NCBI GenBank assembly: GCA_016795425.1
Contig: JAEUHG010000028.1
Location: forward strand, 1-64,000
Reading direction: 5' to 3'
Source: Verrucomicrobiales bacterium
GTDB taxonomy: Bacteria > Verrucomicrobiota > Verrucomicrobiia > Limisphaerales > CAIMTB01
Length of the DNA: 64,000 nucleotides
The translations under genes and the position numbers were made by a program. Positions 45,091 to 52,943 of this stretch are shown here, one piece after another (within the stretch, counting starts at the first letter, position 1; each line of letters begins with the position of its first letter). The notes beneath the pieces were generated by a model that was given only the letters and a program-made list of their open reading frames with translations, searched no databases and had not been told where the DNA came from.

Positions 45091-45150
45091 GAGATTCAGT
45101 TCGTTACCTTGGCCTTGTGGGATGGTGGGTGTGGTGATTTGTTGGCGCGC

Positions 45151-45732
45151 ATGACGACTCGCACCGTGTTCCTCGTCGCGGGAGTTCTTTCGGCCTTCAC
45201 GACCTATGGACAAGGCACCCTTCAGTTCTCCACGCATGTCTTGAACTCCGTCGACGCGCGGGTGGTGCACACGGGCAGGTCACCGATTAACCATGAGGCT
45301 GGACCTGTTGGAAGCCTCTATCTGGGCCAGCTCTACGCCGGACCCGTCGCTGCTCCCCCTCATCTTCTTCAGCCCATTGGCACGCCGACACCCTTTCGTG
45401 ACTCTCCGGATGCCGCACGAGGATACATCATCGATGGCGAGGTGGTGGTACCAGGGGTTCCGGCCGGGGAATGGGCTCTCGTCAAACTGGTGGCATGGCA
45501 GGTCTCCTTGGGTTCATCCTATCTGGAAGTCATGCAAGGTCCTTGGCCTGGCGACCGGGGTGAATCAGGCATCATCACCGTCAGAACGGGCGGCGGCGCC
45601 GCGGGACCGGCGGGGATCTTGACCGGCCTGCAGGGCTTTACACTGAGTTGGATACCGGAGCCGTCTCCCGGGCTGCTTTTTGTCTTCGGCGGTCTTGGCC
45701 TTCTCGTGAGGCAACGGCGGCAATCGCCGTAG
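45151..45732 (+). CDS. PEP-CTERM sorting-domain protein
   Basis: 193 residues. The ATG at 45151 is preferred to upstream TTG codons because it starts a clean signal peptide (MTTRTVFLVAGVLSAFTTYG). The C-terminus has PEPSPGLLFVFGGLGLLV followed by RQRRQ, which is the PEP motif, hydrophobic segment and basic tail recognised by exosortase. The middle (LYLGQLYAGPVA, PTPFRDS, GYIIDGEVVVPGVPAGEWA, GSSYLE, GLQGFTL) matches a secreted family common in Verrucomicrobiota with no known activity. It lies 60 bases after the giant gene on the same strand. No exosortase gene is in the window. Confidence 0.85.
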   Translation: MTTRTVFLVAGVLSAFTTYGQGTLQFSTHVLNSVDARVVHTGRSPINHEAGPVGSLYLGQLYAGPVAAPPHLLQPIGTPTPFRDSPDAARGYIIDGEVVVPGVPAGEWALVKLVAWQVSLGSSYLEVMQGPWPGDRGESGIITVRTGGGAAGPAGILTGLQGFTLSWIPEPSPGLLFVFGGLGLLVRQRRQSP

Positions 45733-45792
45733 CGACCACCGCCGTTCTTGCGAGAACCTGACCTATCCAGGAAGGAGTCCGGACTCGATCCG
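45733..45792. other. Convergent intergenic gap with small palindromes
   Basis: Sixty bases lie between two convergent genes. They contain GTTCT-tgcg-AGAAC (45744-45757) and a perfect 12-bp palindrome GAGTCCGGACTC (45775-45786). Neither is followed by a T-run, so a terminator is possible but not supported strongly. Confidence 0.3.
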
Positions 45793-47169
45793 TCAGCCGT
45801 CCAGCGTCCAGCCCGGACGATAGGTGCGCCGCAGAAATTCGTTGGCTTCCGGACAGTCAGTGACTCTTCCCGTCGCGCCATCGTAGGAGATCTTCTTGCC
45901 GACGCGGTGGGCGACGAGGCCGAGCATCATCTGCTCGATGAGGGTGCCGCCGTAGTCGAAATTGCAGGAGGTCTTCAGGTCGCCTTTGCAGGCATTGATC
46001 CATTGGTCCTGGAACTCGCCCATCGGCGGAATGAGCGCCTCCTTGCGGCGCGGTTTGTAGTAGGTCATGTCAGCGGCGTTTCCGCTGGGAACGAGCAGGC
46101 GGGCATTGAATTCGGCCACCAGGGCTCCTTTTGAACCTTCGAACAAGGCGCCGTGCCCGATCTTGTTCAGGTCCACCCACGGTGCTGGGGAAGCCGGCAT
46201 TACGCCACCCTGGTACCACGACACTTTGATGGCAGGACGCCAGGCATTCGCGGGATGGTCAAAGTGCATTTCCAGCGCCACCGGGCTCACCTCCGGGTGA
46301 TAGGGATCCCCGGCGGCCATGGCAGTCGTGGGCAGCCCGGCATCGATGGCGTTCCAGGCGAGATCCATGGTGTGACTGCCCATGTCACCGACCTGTCCCG
46401 TGCCGAAATCCCAGTACATATTCCACTGCAGACAATTCATGCCCGCGGCACCCGAGAAGTAGTCGGCGTTGTAGGGATGAGCGGGAGAAGGTCCCAGCCA
46501 GAGGTCGAAATGGAAATACGGTGGGGGATCGCCTCCCGGTGGCAGGTAACCCGGGCGGCGCAATTGCCGATTACCCCAAGCGCTGACTTGTTGGAGTTCG
46601 CCAACGGCCCCATCCAGCACGAGTTCGCGCACCCGATTGAAGTTTTCGTATTGATGGCGTTGGGTTCCGACCTGAGTTGCGATCTTGCTCTTGTTCTTGA
46701 GGTAGTTGGCGCGCACGACGCGGGCTTCCTCGACGCTGTTCGCCAAAGGCTTCTCACAGTAGACATGGTAGCCCCGATTCATGGCCCAGTTCGCCACGAA
46801 CGCGTGGGTGTGATCAGCGGTGCAACACATCACCGCCTGAATATCTTTCTGCTCAAGGCACTTTCGCCAATCGACGTGTTTCTTGGCCCCCTTGAACTTC
46901 GCGGCGGCCTCGTCGAGGTGGCGCTCATTGACGTCGCATAGGGCGACTACATTCTCCTTCTCGATGGATTTGTAGTGAGCCAGTCCACGACCCCAGACGC
47001 CGATCAGCGCAATGTTGAGCTTGTTGCTCGGTGCGTTGGCTCCAAACAAACGCAGCCGCGGAAGAATCAGAACACCGGCGCCCAAGGTGCCGGCGGAGGC
47101 TAAAAAGTCCCGGCGCCGCCATGCCGATCGCCGAGGACGTGAAGAACGCGTCGAACGCGGGGATTTCAT
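45793..47169 (-). CDS. Tat-exported Gfo/Idh/MocA family oxidoreductase
   Basis: 458 residues. The ATG at 47169 is chosen over an upstream extension because it is preceded by AGGAAG five bases away and opens a Tat signal (RRRDFLASAG at residues 18-27, then a hydrophobic stretch). The N-terminal Rossmann motif is G-V-W-G-R-G (57-62). The family hallmark E-K-P is at 139-141 (HVYCEKPLA), and a GDMGSHTMDL segment occurs in the C-terminal domain. Such proteins use NAD(P) to oxidise or epimerise sugars or sugar acids. Tat-tagged forms are very common in Verrucomicrobiota and Planctomycetes. It follows the DUF5010-like gene on the same strand after 65 bases, so the two may be cotranscribed. The substrate is unknown. 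Confidence 0.92.
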   Translation of the reverse strand: MKSPRSTRSSRPRRSAWRRRDFLASAGTLGAGVLILPRLRLFGANAPSNKLNIALIGVWGRGLAHYKSIEKENVVALCDVNERHLDEAAAKFKGAKKHVDWRKCLEQKDIQAVMCCTADHTHAFVANWAMNRGYHVYCEKPLANSVEEARVVRANYLKNKSKIATQVGTQRHQYENFNRVRELVLDGAVGELQQVSAWGNRQLRRPGYLPPGGDPPPYFHFDLWLGPSPAHPYNADYFSGAAGMNCLQWNMYWDFGTGQVGDMGSHTMDLAWNAIDAGLPTTAMAAGDPYHPEVSPVALEMHFDHPANAWRPAIKVSWYQGGVMPASPAPWVDLNKIGHGALFEGSKGALVAEFNARLLVPSGNAADMTYYKPRRKEALIPPMGEFQDQWINACKGDLKTSCNFDYGGTLIEQMMLGLVAHRVGKKISYDGATGRVTDCPEANEFLRRTYRPGWTLDG

Positions 47170-47234
47170 GGCAGTCTTCCTGCCTCCATCCCGCGCGATT
47201 GTCCACAGATTTGACGCGTGGTGACCGCGCCGCC

Positions 47235-49070
47235 TTACCGGTCGGGCGGGGCGAGCCGGTACCAACGGGCCACCGCTGTCGCCGCTGCGGCGTCGATATA
47301 GCGGGATTGAGGCAGGAGGGGACGCAGCGTCGTCCCGAGCTGCCAATCCACCAGATTCTCTGAGGTCTCGATGCGATAGTCTCGGCCTGGAACTGCCGTG
47401 AGCTGCATTTCGAAGCCGGACTCGGGATCCAGGCGTTGGGCGCTCAACCCCTCCCGGAGCACGCGGACCCGGCGCACCGCAATCTCCGTCGCCCCCGATG
47501 ACAATCGGAGATCGGCTCCGCCATTCTGGGAATTGTTGAAACGCGCACCTCGGAGTCGAAACGTCGCCGTTCCCCAGGCTCCTGTGCCATTGAGGGCGAG
47601 TGCGTCGCTGGGCGAGTACGCACCCGAAAAGGGTGCGGTCGGATCGCTCCCGTCGAATTCAACGCGCAACGTGCCGCGCTTCCCGTCGAAGTATTCCACC
47701 AGGACCACCACTTCCATCACCTCGGCCCATTTGAAGGAGTCATCGATCCGCAGGTAGAGATAACGCGACGCGTGCTCGGTGCCGACCATGACACGGCAGG
47801 GACTGTCTGCCACAATGCTCGCCTGAGTCACGCCGTCAGCCGACTCCAACTGAAGGAGCCCGGAGGAACGATTGGTTGCCGCTAGTTCGACTTCCACGAG
47901 CCGTTTGCCGGTGAAGGGGCCTATCAGTGCCGGTGGACGAAAGCCTTGCCGGTAGAGATCGGCATATCGGCGATTCAAGGCGATGTACTGGCGGCCGTAT
48001 TCCCGGGAATGGGCGATTTCTGTGCCTTCGTGAAACTCGTTCCAGGTTTCCACCATCACCATTCGCGGGGCCCGCCGGAGGCACGCCAGCCATTGGCGTT
48101 CGAAGTACGCGCCGTCTTCTCGGGGAACCACGAGCGGGGTTCGACCGGGCACCGCCGAGTGGTCGTACCCGGGACCCAGCGACGCCACACCGGGATTCTT
48201 GAAGCCCAGCGCTCCTCCCCAGGCGTAGGTTTGGTCGGCCTCCACGTTCCAGGATATTTCCCGCACCACGTAGGGTCTGCGTCCGCCGAAATCCGCGGCG
48301 AAACCGGCCGCCAGGGTTTCCAAACAGCTTGGGTCATGGCGCGTGGCGAAGCCGGCGGCATAGAGGAACACCACAGGCCGCCCCTCCATCATCGCCCAGT
48401 GACGCGGAGGAATGAGCGAGAAGTAATCACGCACCGATTCGTAGAACCACTGCCTCCCGCTGGGGGTGGTCAGATCGATGCGCTGGCCCGCGGCGTTAAA
48501 CTGGAGGGTGCTGGTGTCGTAAAACATGCCGAGTCGCGGCACGGTTCGGCCTTGGGCGACCAAGGCGTCCCGCGCCTCAACCAAGGGTGTCAATCCCGCA
48601 TAACTCCACGGTTGTTGTGAGACGGGTCTTCCGTCGATGCGGGACGAGGGCTCACCCCAATAAACAGGGAGCGCGACGTCGATGCCCGCGTCCGCCATGT
48701 CGAGAAGCTGTTGGCGGTGCCAGGCACTGGATCGATAGGAAAACCCGGTGAAGGTGGCGGGATGATCGGTCAGCGCGTCCGTTCCATCGGAATCGATGAG
48801 GTGTTCACCTGAAAAGACGTCGTACCAATAGAAATAAGGCGTGACCACCAGGCGGTTCGTGGCGGTGTAGGTCGGGACGCCGACAAAGTCCGATTCGGAC
48901 AGGGAAGTGTAAGGGCCTATCGGCGCATGAAACGCGTGGGTGCCGTCCGCCACGAATGTGGCAGCGTCGGCCGAGGCGCCAGGATTGGAGAGGGTCCCGA
49001 GCAAGAGGAGGACGAGGGCGCACCCGTGGTGCCAGAACCGGGCACGGGATTCACCGGGAACGGAACGCAC
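47235..49070 (-). CDS. Secreted DUF5010-like (GH99-like) protein
   Basis: 611 residues with a GTG start at 49070. The N-terminus is a signal peptide (CALVLLLLGTLSNPGASA). The main domain (about 65-375) has TPYFYWYDVFSGEH at 77-90, GIDVALPVYWGEP and, near its end, ETWNEFHEGTEI (341-352). Acidic residues E341, E345 and E348 flank W-N. This fits the TIM-barrel-like DUF5010 family of putative glycosidases. A beta domain follows, then a short C-terminal module (YRIETSENLVDW ... ARWYRL) frequent in secreted verrucomicrobial proteins. It probably acts on a polysaccharide outside the cytoplasm. Start choice is uncertain because no Shine-Dalgarno sequence is visible. Confidence 0.75.
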   Translation of the reverse strand: MRSVPGESRARFWHHGCALVLLLLGTLSNPGASADAATFVADGTHAFHAPIGPYTSLSESDFVGVPTYTATNRLVVTPYFYWYDVFSGEHLIDSDGTDALTDHPATFTGFSYRSSAWHRQQLLDMADAGIDVALPVYWGEPSSRIDGRPVSQQPWSYAGLTPLVEARDALVAQGRTVPRLGMFYDTSTLQFNAAGQRIDLTTPSGRQWFYESVRDYFSLIPPRHWAMMEGRPVVFLYAAGFATRHDPSCLETLAAGFAADFGGRRPYVVREISWNVEADQTYAWGGALGFKNPGVASLGPGYDHSAVPGRTPLVVPREDGAYFERQWLACLRRAPRMVMVETWNEFHEGTEIAHSREYGRQYIALNRRYADLYRQGFRPPALIGPFTGKRLVEVELAATNRSSGLLQLESADGVTQASIVADSPCRVMVGTEHASRYLYLRIDDSFKWAEVMEVVVLVEYFDGKRGTLRVEFDGSDPTAPFSGAYSPSDALALNGTGAWGTATFRLRGARFNNSQNGGADLRLSSGATEIAVRRVRVLREGLSAQRLDPESGFEMQLTAVPGRDYRIETSENLVDWQLGTTLRPLLPQSRYIDAAAATAVARWYRLAPPDR

Positions 49071-49164
49071 GGGTCCATGCTGCGCTCGGAATCTTTCGTG
49101 TCACGAGGATTTTGGTCGTAAGCCATGCCCCATCGACTACAGTCCAGTCCATCCCTGCACAGCT

Positions 49165-51207
49165 ATGAAACCGCATTTCCTTCGTCTCATCATCGGGATG
49201 GCTGTCGGTTCTGTCTTTTCCGTGTTGGCCCAGACCGGGCCCTTTCCGCCGACGGATTGGCCTGCGACCAAGGACCTCACCAAGAAGGTGCACTATTTTG
49301 TCGCGGGTGAGGGGCTTTCGTCTCCCGGCGACAACTGGGTGGCCGAACTTTCGGTGCTCACGGGCGGTGACCAGAACACGTCGGACATCACCATCGGCGG
49401 ATTTGCTGCCAAGAAGGCGACCGATAATTACCTGAATGTGGCCGACAACCTGTTCGAGGAATGGGCGGACAACGAGTTCATCGACATTCTGGTGCAGGCC
49501 TATGGCGACGGTGCGCTCTTTAATGCGCAGGGCGAGCCGCGCAATTTCACGTTTCTGACGGGAATTCTGCCGGAACTCGCAGCGCCATCGGGCGGACAGG
49601 TGCCCGTCGAAGCCAAGAACCGGAAATGGAATTGGATCCTGTTTCGAATTCCGAACGGCGTCCGCAATTCCGATGGAAGTCTTCTGGTGGGTTCCATTCC
49701 GGCAAACGCCCAAGGGGGCTTCACCAAGGGCGGTGTCAACGGAGGGACAATCCGATTTGAAGGCGTCCCGAATCTCATCATCCGGGTCATCGCCTTCGGT
49801 GAAGAAGGGGCCTTTGGTTCGCCGGAAGCCATCAACGTATTTGCCCCGCCTGATGCCAGTTGCGATCCCGAACCGAACACCAACCTTGCCGGTATCGACA
49901 TCAGCGGAGGCACCTCGGCTCATATGCAGGTGATCAACGACGGCGATCAGACCGTCACCTTCGAGGATAATGTGGGACCGGCCGCCGACCGCCGCCGCGT
50001 GGTGCGCCCGAGCGGCACATTCTTGAATTTTGGGGTGACCGACAATTTTCTGGGCAAGTCGTGCAACGACCCGCGCACGGTGAAAGTCTGCGTGGAGTTC
50101 TACGACGACCCGGCATTCGCCGGGGCTGGCGTGCGTTTTGGCCCGGAGGCCTACGCCACCGATGAAACCACCGGCATCAGCATTTTTCCCGAGGGTCGAC
50201 GTCACACCCTCGAAGGTACCGGGCAATGGATCCGGCGGTCGTGGCTGGTGCCGGCGGTCAATCTTCGCGGTGTGAATGCGGGTTCGCTGACCGCGGGACC
50301 GCGCTTCATCTCCGAGGGGGGATCGGTGGCTGTCTCCAATTTCAAGCTCGCCGTGATTCGCGCAGGAACCCATCCGTTGGCAGGCCAGGATCCGCTGACC
50401 GACTGCTATCAGGATCCCCGCATTTGCACCGAAGCGTATGGCAGCTATGCGGAGCTCGATCTGGCCAAAGAGGTCAAGAATGGACTCGATGTGGGCAGCA
50501 GCGGTGGCGATCAGGAGATGATGGTGGCCGAAGCGGGACCGGCGAATGACCGGCGTCAGGCCGTGCGTGCCGCGCTTGATGACGGTACCCCGGGCTTTGC
50601 CCATCAATACCTGAACTTCGCCATTACCGACGAAGCGCTCGGGCCGAACACGCAGGATCCCGCGCATCTGGCGATTTGCGCCACTTACTACGATGACCCC
50701 GAACTCGCCGGTCGGACCTTCCGTCCCGAGGTCTATTTCACTGAAGTCAATGGCAACGAGGGACTCGGTTTCACCCCTGGCGACGTCGTTCACACGCTGG
50801 AGGGCACGGGCACCTGGCGCGAGGCCTACTGGGAGATTGAGAACATCAAGTTCCGCGGCGTGAACCAGGGACCCCAGGCGGCGGCGCGCTTCGTGACAAA
50901 CGGCAAGATCTTCATCACCCGACTGCGCTACGCGGTGATCCGGCCCTGCGGCCCCAACGCTGGCAAGAACCTGCTCGAGGACTGCAAACCCAAGGTCACG
51001 GACGTCCAAATCGCTGTCAGCCGCCTCGCCGACGGAAAGATTCGCCTGGCTTGGCCGGCCGCCTCGGAAGGCTTCGTGCTTGAGAGCACGGTGGCCATCG
51101 GCGGCACGTGGGAAGCCGTGGCGGATGCCCCGGTGGTCGAAGGCGACAATGTCGTCGTCAATGTGACGCCCACCGGTTCGCGCTTCTACCGATTGCAGAA
51201 GCCTTGA
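49165..51207 (+). CDS. Secreted protein of unknown function with two internal repeats
   Basis: 680 residues from the ATG at 49165, which begins a signal peptide (MKPHFLRLIIGMAVGSVFSV ... LAQT). An N-terminal domain of about 200 residues is followed by two repeats of ~180 residues. Shared features in order are: 'NDRR..VR' or 'ADRRRVVR', LNF.(V/I)TD, C(V/A)..YDDP..AG, F.PE.Y, HTLEGTG.W, N(L/I)..RGVN.G, ARF/PRF, a VIR strand and a final 'DC'. A C-terminal module (FVLESTVAIGGTWEAV ... SRFYRLQKP) resembles that of the divergent neighbour at 47235-49070. The repeats look like jelly-roll, carbohydrate-binding type domains, but no family was recognised. The gap to the divergent gene is 94 bases. Confidence 0.8.
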   Translation: MKPHFLRLIIGMAVGSVFSVLAQTGPFPPTDWPATKDLTKKVHYFVAGEGLSSPGDNWVAELSVLTGGDQNTSDITIGGFAAKKATDNYLNVADNLFEEWADNEFIDILVQAYGDGALFNAQGEPRNFTFLTGILPELAAPSGGQVPVEAKNRKWNWILFRIPNGVRNSDGSLLVGSIPANAQGGFTKGGVNGGTIRFEGVPNLIIRVIAFGEEGAFGSPEAINVFAPPDASCDPEPNTNLAGIDISGGTSAHMQVINDGDQTVTFEDNVGPAADRRRVVRPSGTFLNFGVTDNFLGKSCNDPRTVKVCVEFYDDPAFAGAGVRFGPEAYATDETTGISIFPEGRRHTLEGTGQWIRRSWLVPAVNLRGVNAGSLTAGPRFISEGGSVAVSNFKLAVIRAGTHPLAGQDPLTDCYQDPRICTEAYGSYAELDLAKEVKNGLDVGSSGGDQEMMVAEAGPANDRRQAVRAALDDGTPGFAHQYLNFAITDEALGPNTQDPAHLAICATYYDDPELAGRTFRPEVYFTEVNGNEGLGFTPGDVVHTLEGTGTWREAYWEIENIKFRGVNQGPQAAARFVTNGKIFITRLRYAVIRPCGPNAGKNLLEDCKPKVTDVQIAVSRLADGKIRLAWPAASEGFVLESTVAIGGTWEAVADAPVVEGDNVVVNVTPTGSRFYRLQKP

Positions 51208-51219
51208 TCGAAAGTCGTC

Positions 51220-51246
51220 GCCGGCGCCGCCCGCCGGGGCGCCGGC
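51220..51246. terminator. Possible terminator hairpin between convergent genes
   Basis: A perfect 9-bp inverted repeat (GCCGGCGCC / GGCGCCGGC) with a 9-base loop starts 13 bases after the stop of the preceding + strand gene. It is followed by TTGGTGCTT rather than a clean T-run. It also lies downstream of the - strand gene ending at 51339, so it may serve both directions. Confidence 0.4.
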
Positions 51247-51338
51247 TTGGTGCTTCGCCTGCTGGCAAACCCACGGTGTGCCGGCAGATCAGCACAGGGT
51301 AGCACCCTTTCGGAGCCCTTTCGGTTTTGGGGACCGTT

Positions 51339-51992
51339 TCACGCCTCCGGCGTGAATCCCAAAATGATGTCGAAGCGGGCGGCCAGTTCGCCGGTCCCGG
51401 ATCGCTGGGCAGGTTGGAACGGCACCGTCATGGAATCCCGCTGGCGGGCATCCGTGACGCTCTTCCAAATGGCGTCTCCCGCGTTGCCCGGTTCGCCACG
51501 CACGTAGCATTGAGTCGTGAAACGTTCCCGACCCTTGGATTTCACCGCGAAGTGGATATGCGGTGTCCGACCCGGGTAGGGCACGGGTTTGATGGTGCGA
51601 AACAGATACTCCCCGGAGGAATCGGTCACGAATCGGCCAAAGCCCTGGAAATGGGTGTCGCGTCGCTCCCGGTTGCCACTCTGGGTATGCAGGTAGGCGC
51701 CGTTTCGATCGCATTGCCAGATCTCGACGGTGGCGCCGCGCACCGGCTTGCCCTTGGTATCCAGAATGCGGCCGCTCAACCAGGTAACCTCCCCCAGCGC
51801 CGACCCCGGGGAGTCGTTGATGAACAGGAGGTCATTGTCGGTGTCGAGCGGCAGGTGGTCCGGATAGAAGGGGCCTTCGGTCTGCATCGGGGTGAGCAGA
51901 CGGCGGGCGGCTTGGGTCCTCGACGCGCCCAAGACCAGCGAGCCGAAAACCATTCGAGCCAGGAACCGGCGACGATGAGTGAGGGGTATCAT
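51339..51992 (-). CDS. Exported intradiol ring-cleavage dioxygenase-like protein
   Basis: 217 residues with an ATG at 51992. The N-terminus is twin-arginine-like (RRRFLARMVFGSLVLGAS), so the protein is probably exported. The rest is the catalytic beta-sandwich of protocatechuate/catechol intradiol dioxygenases. The four Fe(III) ligands can be placed at Y100 (DRNGAYLH), Y139 (PVPYPGR), H145 and H147 (PHIHF). The family splits catechol-type rings between the two hydroxyls. It is shorter than the classical subunits and has no partner subunit or aromatic pathway gene nearby. The likely role is extracytoplasmic cleavage of a catecholic compound; the substrate is unknown. It is divergent from the HAD gene with a 91-base gap. 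Confidence 0.85.
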   Translation of the reverse strand: MIPLTHRRRFLARMVFGSLVLGASRTQAARRLLTPMQTEGPFYPDHLPLDTDNDLLFINDSPGSALGEVTWLSGRILDTKGKPVRGATVEIWQCDRNGAYLHTQSGNRERRDTHFQGFGRFVTDSSGEYLFRTIKPVPYPGRTPHIHFAVKSKGRERFTTQCYVRGEPGNAGDAIWKSVTDARQRDSMTVPFQPAQRSGTGELAARFDIILGFTPEA

Positions 51993-52083
51993 GGCGGGTG
52001 ATGGCGTTCATGAAACGGCCAAATGCCAGGCCGCCGCAAGGGTCAATGTTGGAAGTGTGAGCCCCGTGCCCTAGGCTGGCGCG

Positions 52084-52746
52084 GTGAAGGATTTCCAAGC
52101 CGGAACCCGCGCCGTGATTTTCGATCTCGACGGCGTGATCGCCGACAGCGAGCCGCTGCATCAACTGGGGTTCCGCCAGTTGTTCGAGGAACTCGGGCTT
52201 GACCCCGGTCCGACCGACGATTGGCACCGATTCGTTGGAACCTCCGATCGTTCGGTGCTGATTCGACTCCTGGACGGTCGCGAGGTGGGACGGTCATTGG
52301 ATGAATTGCTGGATCGAAAGGCGGCGCTCTTTCTGGATTTGTTGAAGGAACGGGAGCCTCTGTTCCCGGAAATCCCCGATTTGGTTCCAGCGTTGGCGGC
52401 GAGGTATCCCTTGGCGGTGGCGTCGGGATCGCTGCGCACCGCGATCGCCGGTGTGCTCGAGTTGCGTGGTCTGCGCCGCCATTTTCAGTTCACGGTTTCG
52501 GTGCAGGACGTGGCGCACGGCAAACCGGCGCCCGACTTATTCCTGCGCGCCGCGGAATTGCTGGGAGTTGCGCCCCAGGCCTGCGTCGTCCTGGAGGATT
52601 CGGTGGCGGGGGTGACGGCGGCGCGGGCGGCGGGTATGCGGGTCATTGGCATCACCAACACGACGTCGCGGGAATTGTTGGAGGCCGCACGTGCCGATGC
52701 CGTGGTGACGCACTACCACCACGTCCGAAGTCTGTTGTTAGCATGA
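52084..52746 (+). CDS. HAD-superfamily hydrolase, beta-phosphoglucomutase-like
   Basis: 220 residues from GTG at 52084. The HAD motifs are all present: D14-L-D16-G-V (nucleophile and acid/base), S114 in ASGS, K147 in GKPAPD, and E171-D172 in LEDSVAG. The helical cap between motifs I and II is of the C1 type. The order and length fit the beta-phosphoglucomutase/phosphoglycolate phosphatase group; the substrate is not readable. A weak promoter-like pair (TTGGAA at 52049, 17-base spacer, TAGGCT at 52072) ends six bases before the GTG. If real, the mRNA would be leaderless; no Shine-Dalgarno sequence is seen. Confidence 0.88.
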   Translation: MKDFQAGTRAVIFDLDGVIADSEPLHQLGFRQLFEELGLDPGPTDDWHRFVGTSDRSVLIRLLDGREVGRSLDELLDRKAALFLDLLKEREPLFPEIPDLVPALAARYPLAVASGSLRTAIAGVLELRGLRRHFQFTVSVQDVAHGKPAPDLFLRAAELLGVAPQACVVLEDSVAGVTAARAAGMRVIGITNTTSRELLEAARADAVVTHYHHVRSLLLA

Positions 52747-52766
52747 GGGGCTACGCATGAACCGGT

Positions 52767-52846
52767 TTTCACCACAGAGGTACGGAGGCACCGAGATGAA
52801 TGGCCTTTATTCTTCAACTCCGTGCCTCGGTGCCTCTGTGTTGAAA
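52767..52846. repeat. REP-like imperfect inverted repeat
   Basis: Two arms of about 28 bases (52767-52795 and 52818-52846) are near-complementary with a ~22-base loop. Their shared core is CACAGAGG-y-AC-s-GAGGCAC-s-GAG. Each arm is itself built from a ~9-base direct repeat (GAGGCACnG). The element lies 20 bases after the HAD stop and could also terminate transcription. From memory, similar 'ACCACAGAGGCAC' intergenic repeats occur in many planctomycete and verrucomicrobial genomes. Confidence 0.65.
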
Positions 52847-52943
52847 TCTCCCGCAGTTCAGGGTCCCAATGCGCGAACTCCGCTCCGTGGTTCTCTCCCG
52901 AAGCGCGCTGGCTTTAGGTCCTAGTTGGAGGCTTGCTCCCACC

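Noticed and set aside
43309-44817. Short tandem DNA repeats as a microsatellite
   Set aside because: The DNA repeats are imperfect and reflect the GGxGxDxxU nonapeptide code of RTX units.
17281-44817. Calling the giant protein an RTX toxin
   Set aside because: No adenylate cyclase, lipase, protease or pore-forming domain and no acyltransferase gene are visible. RTX repeats alone do not show toxin activity.
47170-47346. N-terminal extension of the Gfo/Idh/MocA gene to 47346
   Set aside because: The extra 59 residues are Arg/Pro-rich and precede a good ribosome site and a Tat signal at 47169.
48940-49164. Extension of the secreted two-repeat protein to 48940
   Set aside because: It would overlap the divergent neighbour and place a signal peptide 75 residues inside; the ATG at 49165 starts a clean signal peptide.
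52869-52943. Upstream start for the nucleotidyltransferase-fold gene
   Set aside because: The 25 added residues are unlike any part of the family, and a Shine-Dalgarno-like TTGGAGG lies before the ATG at 52944.
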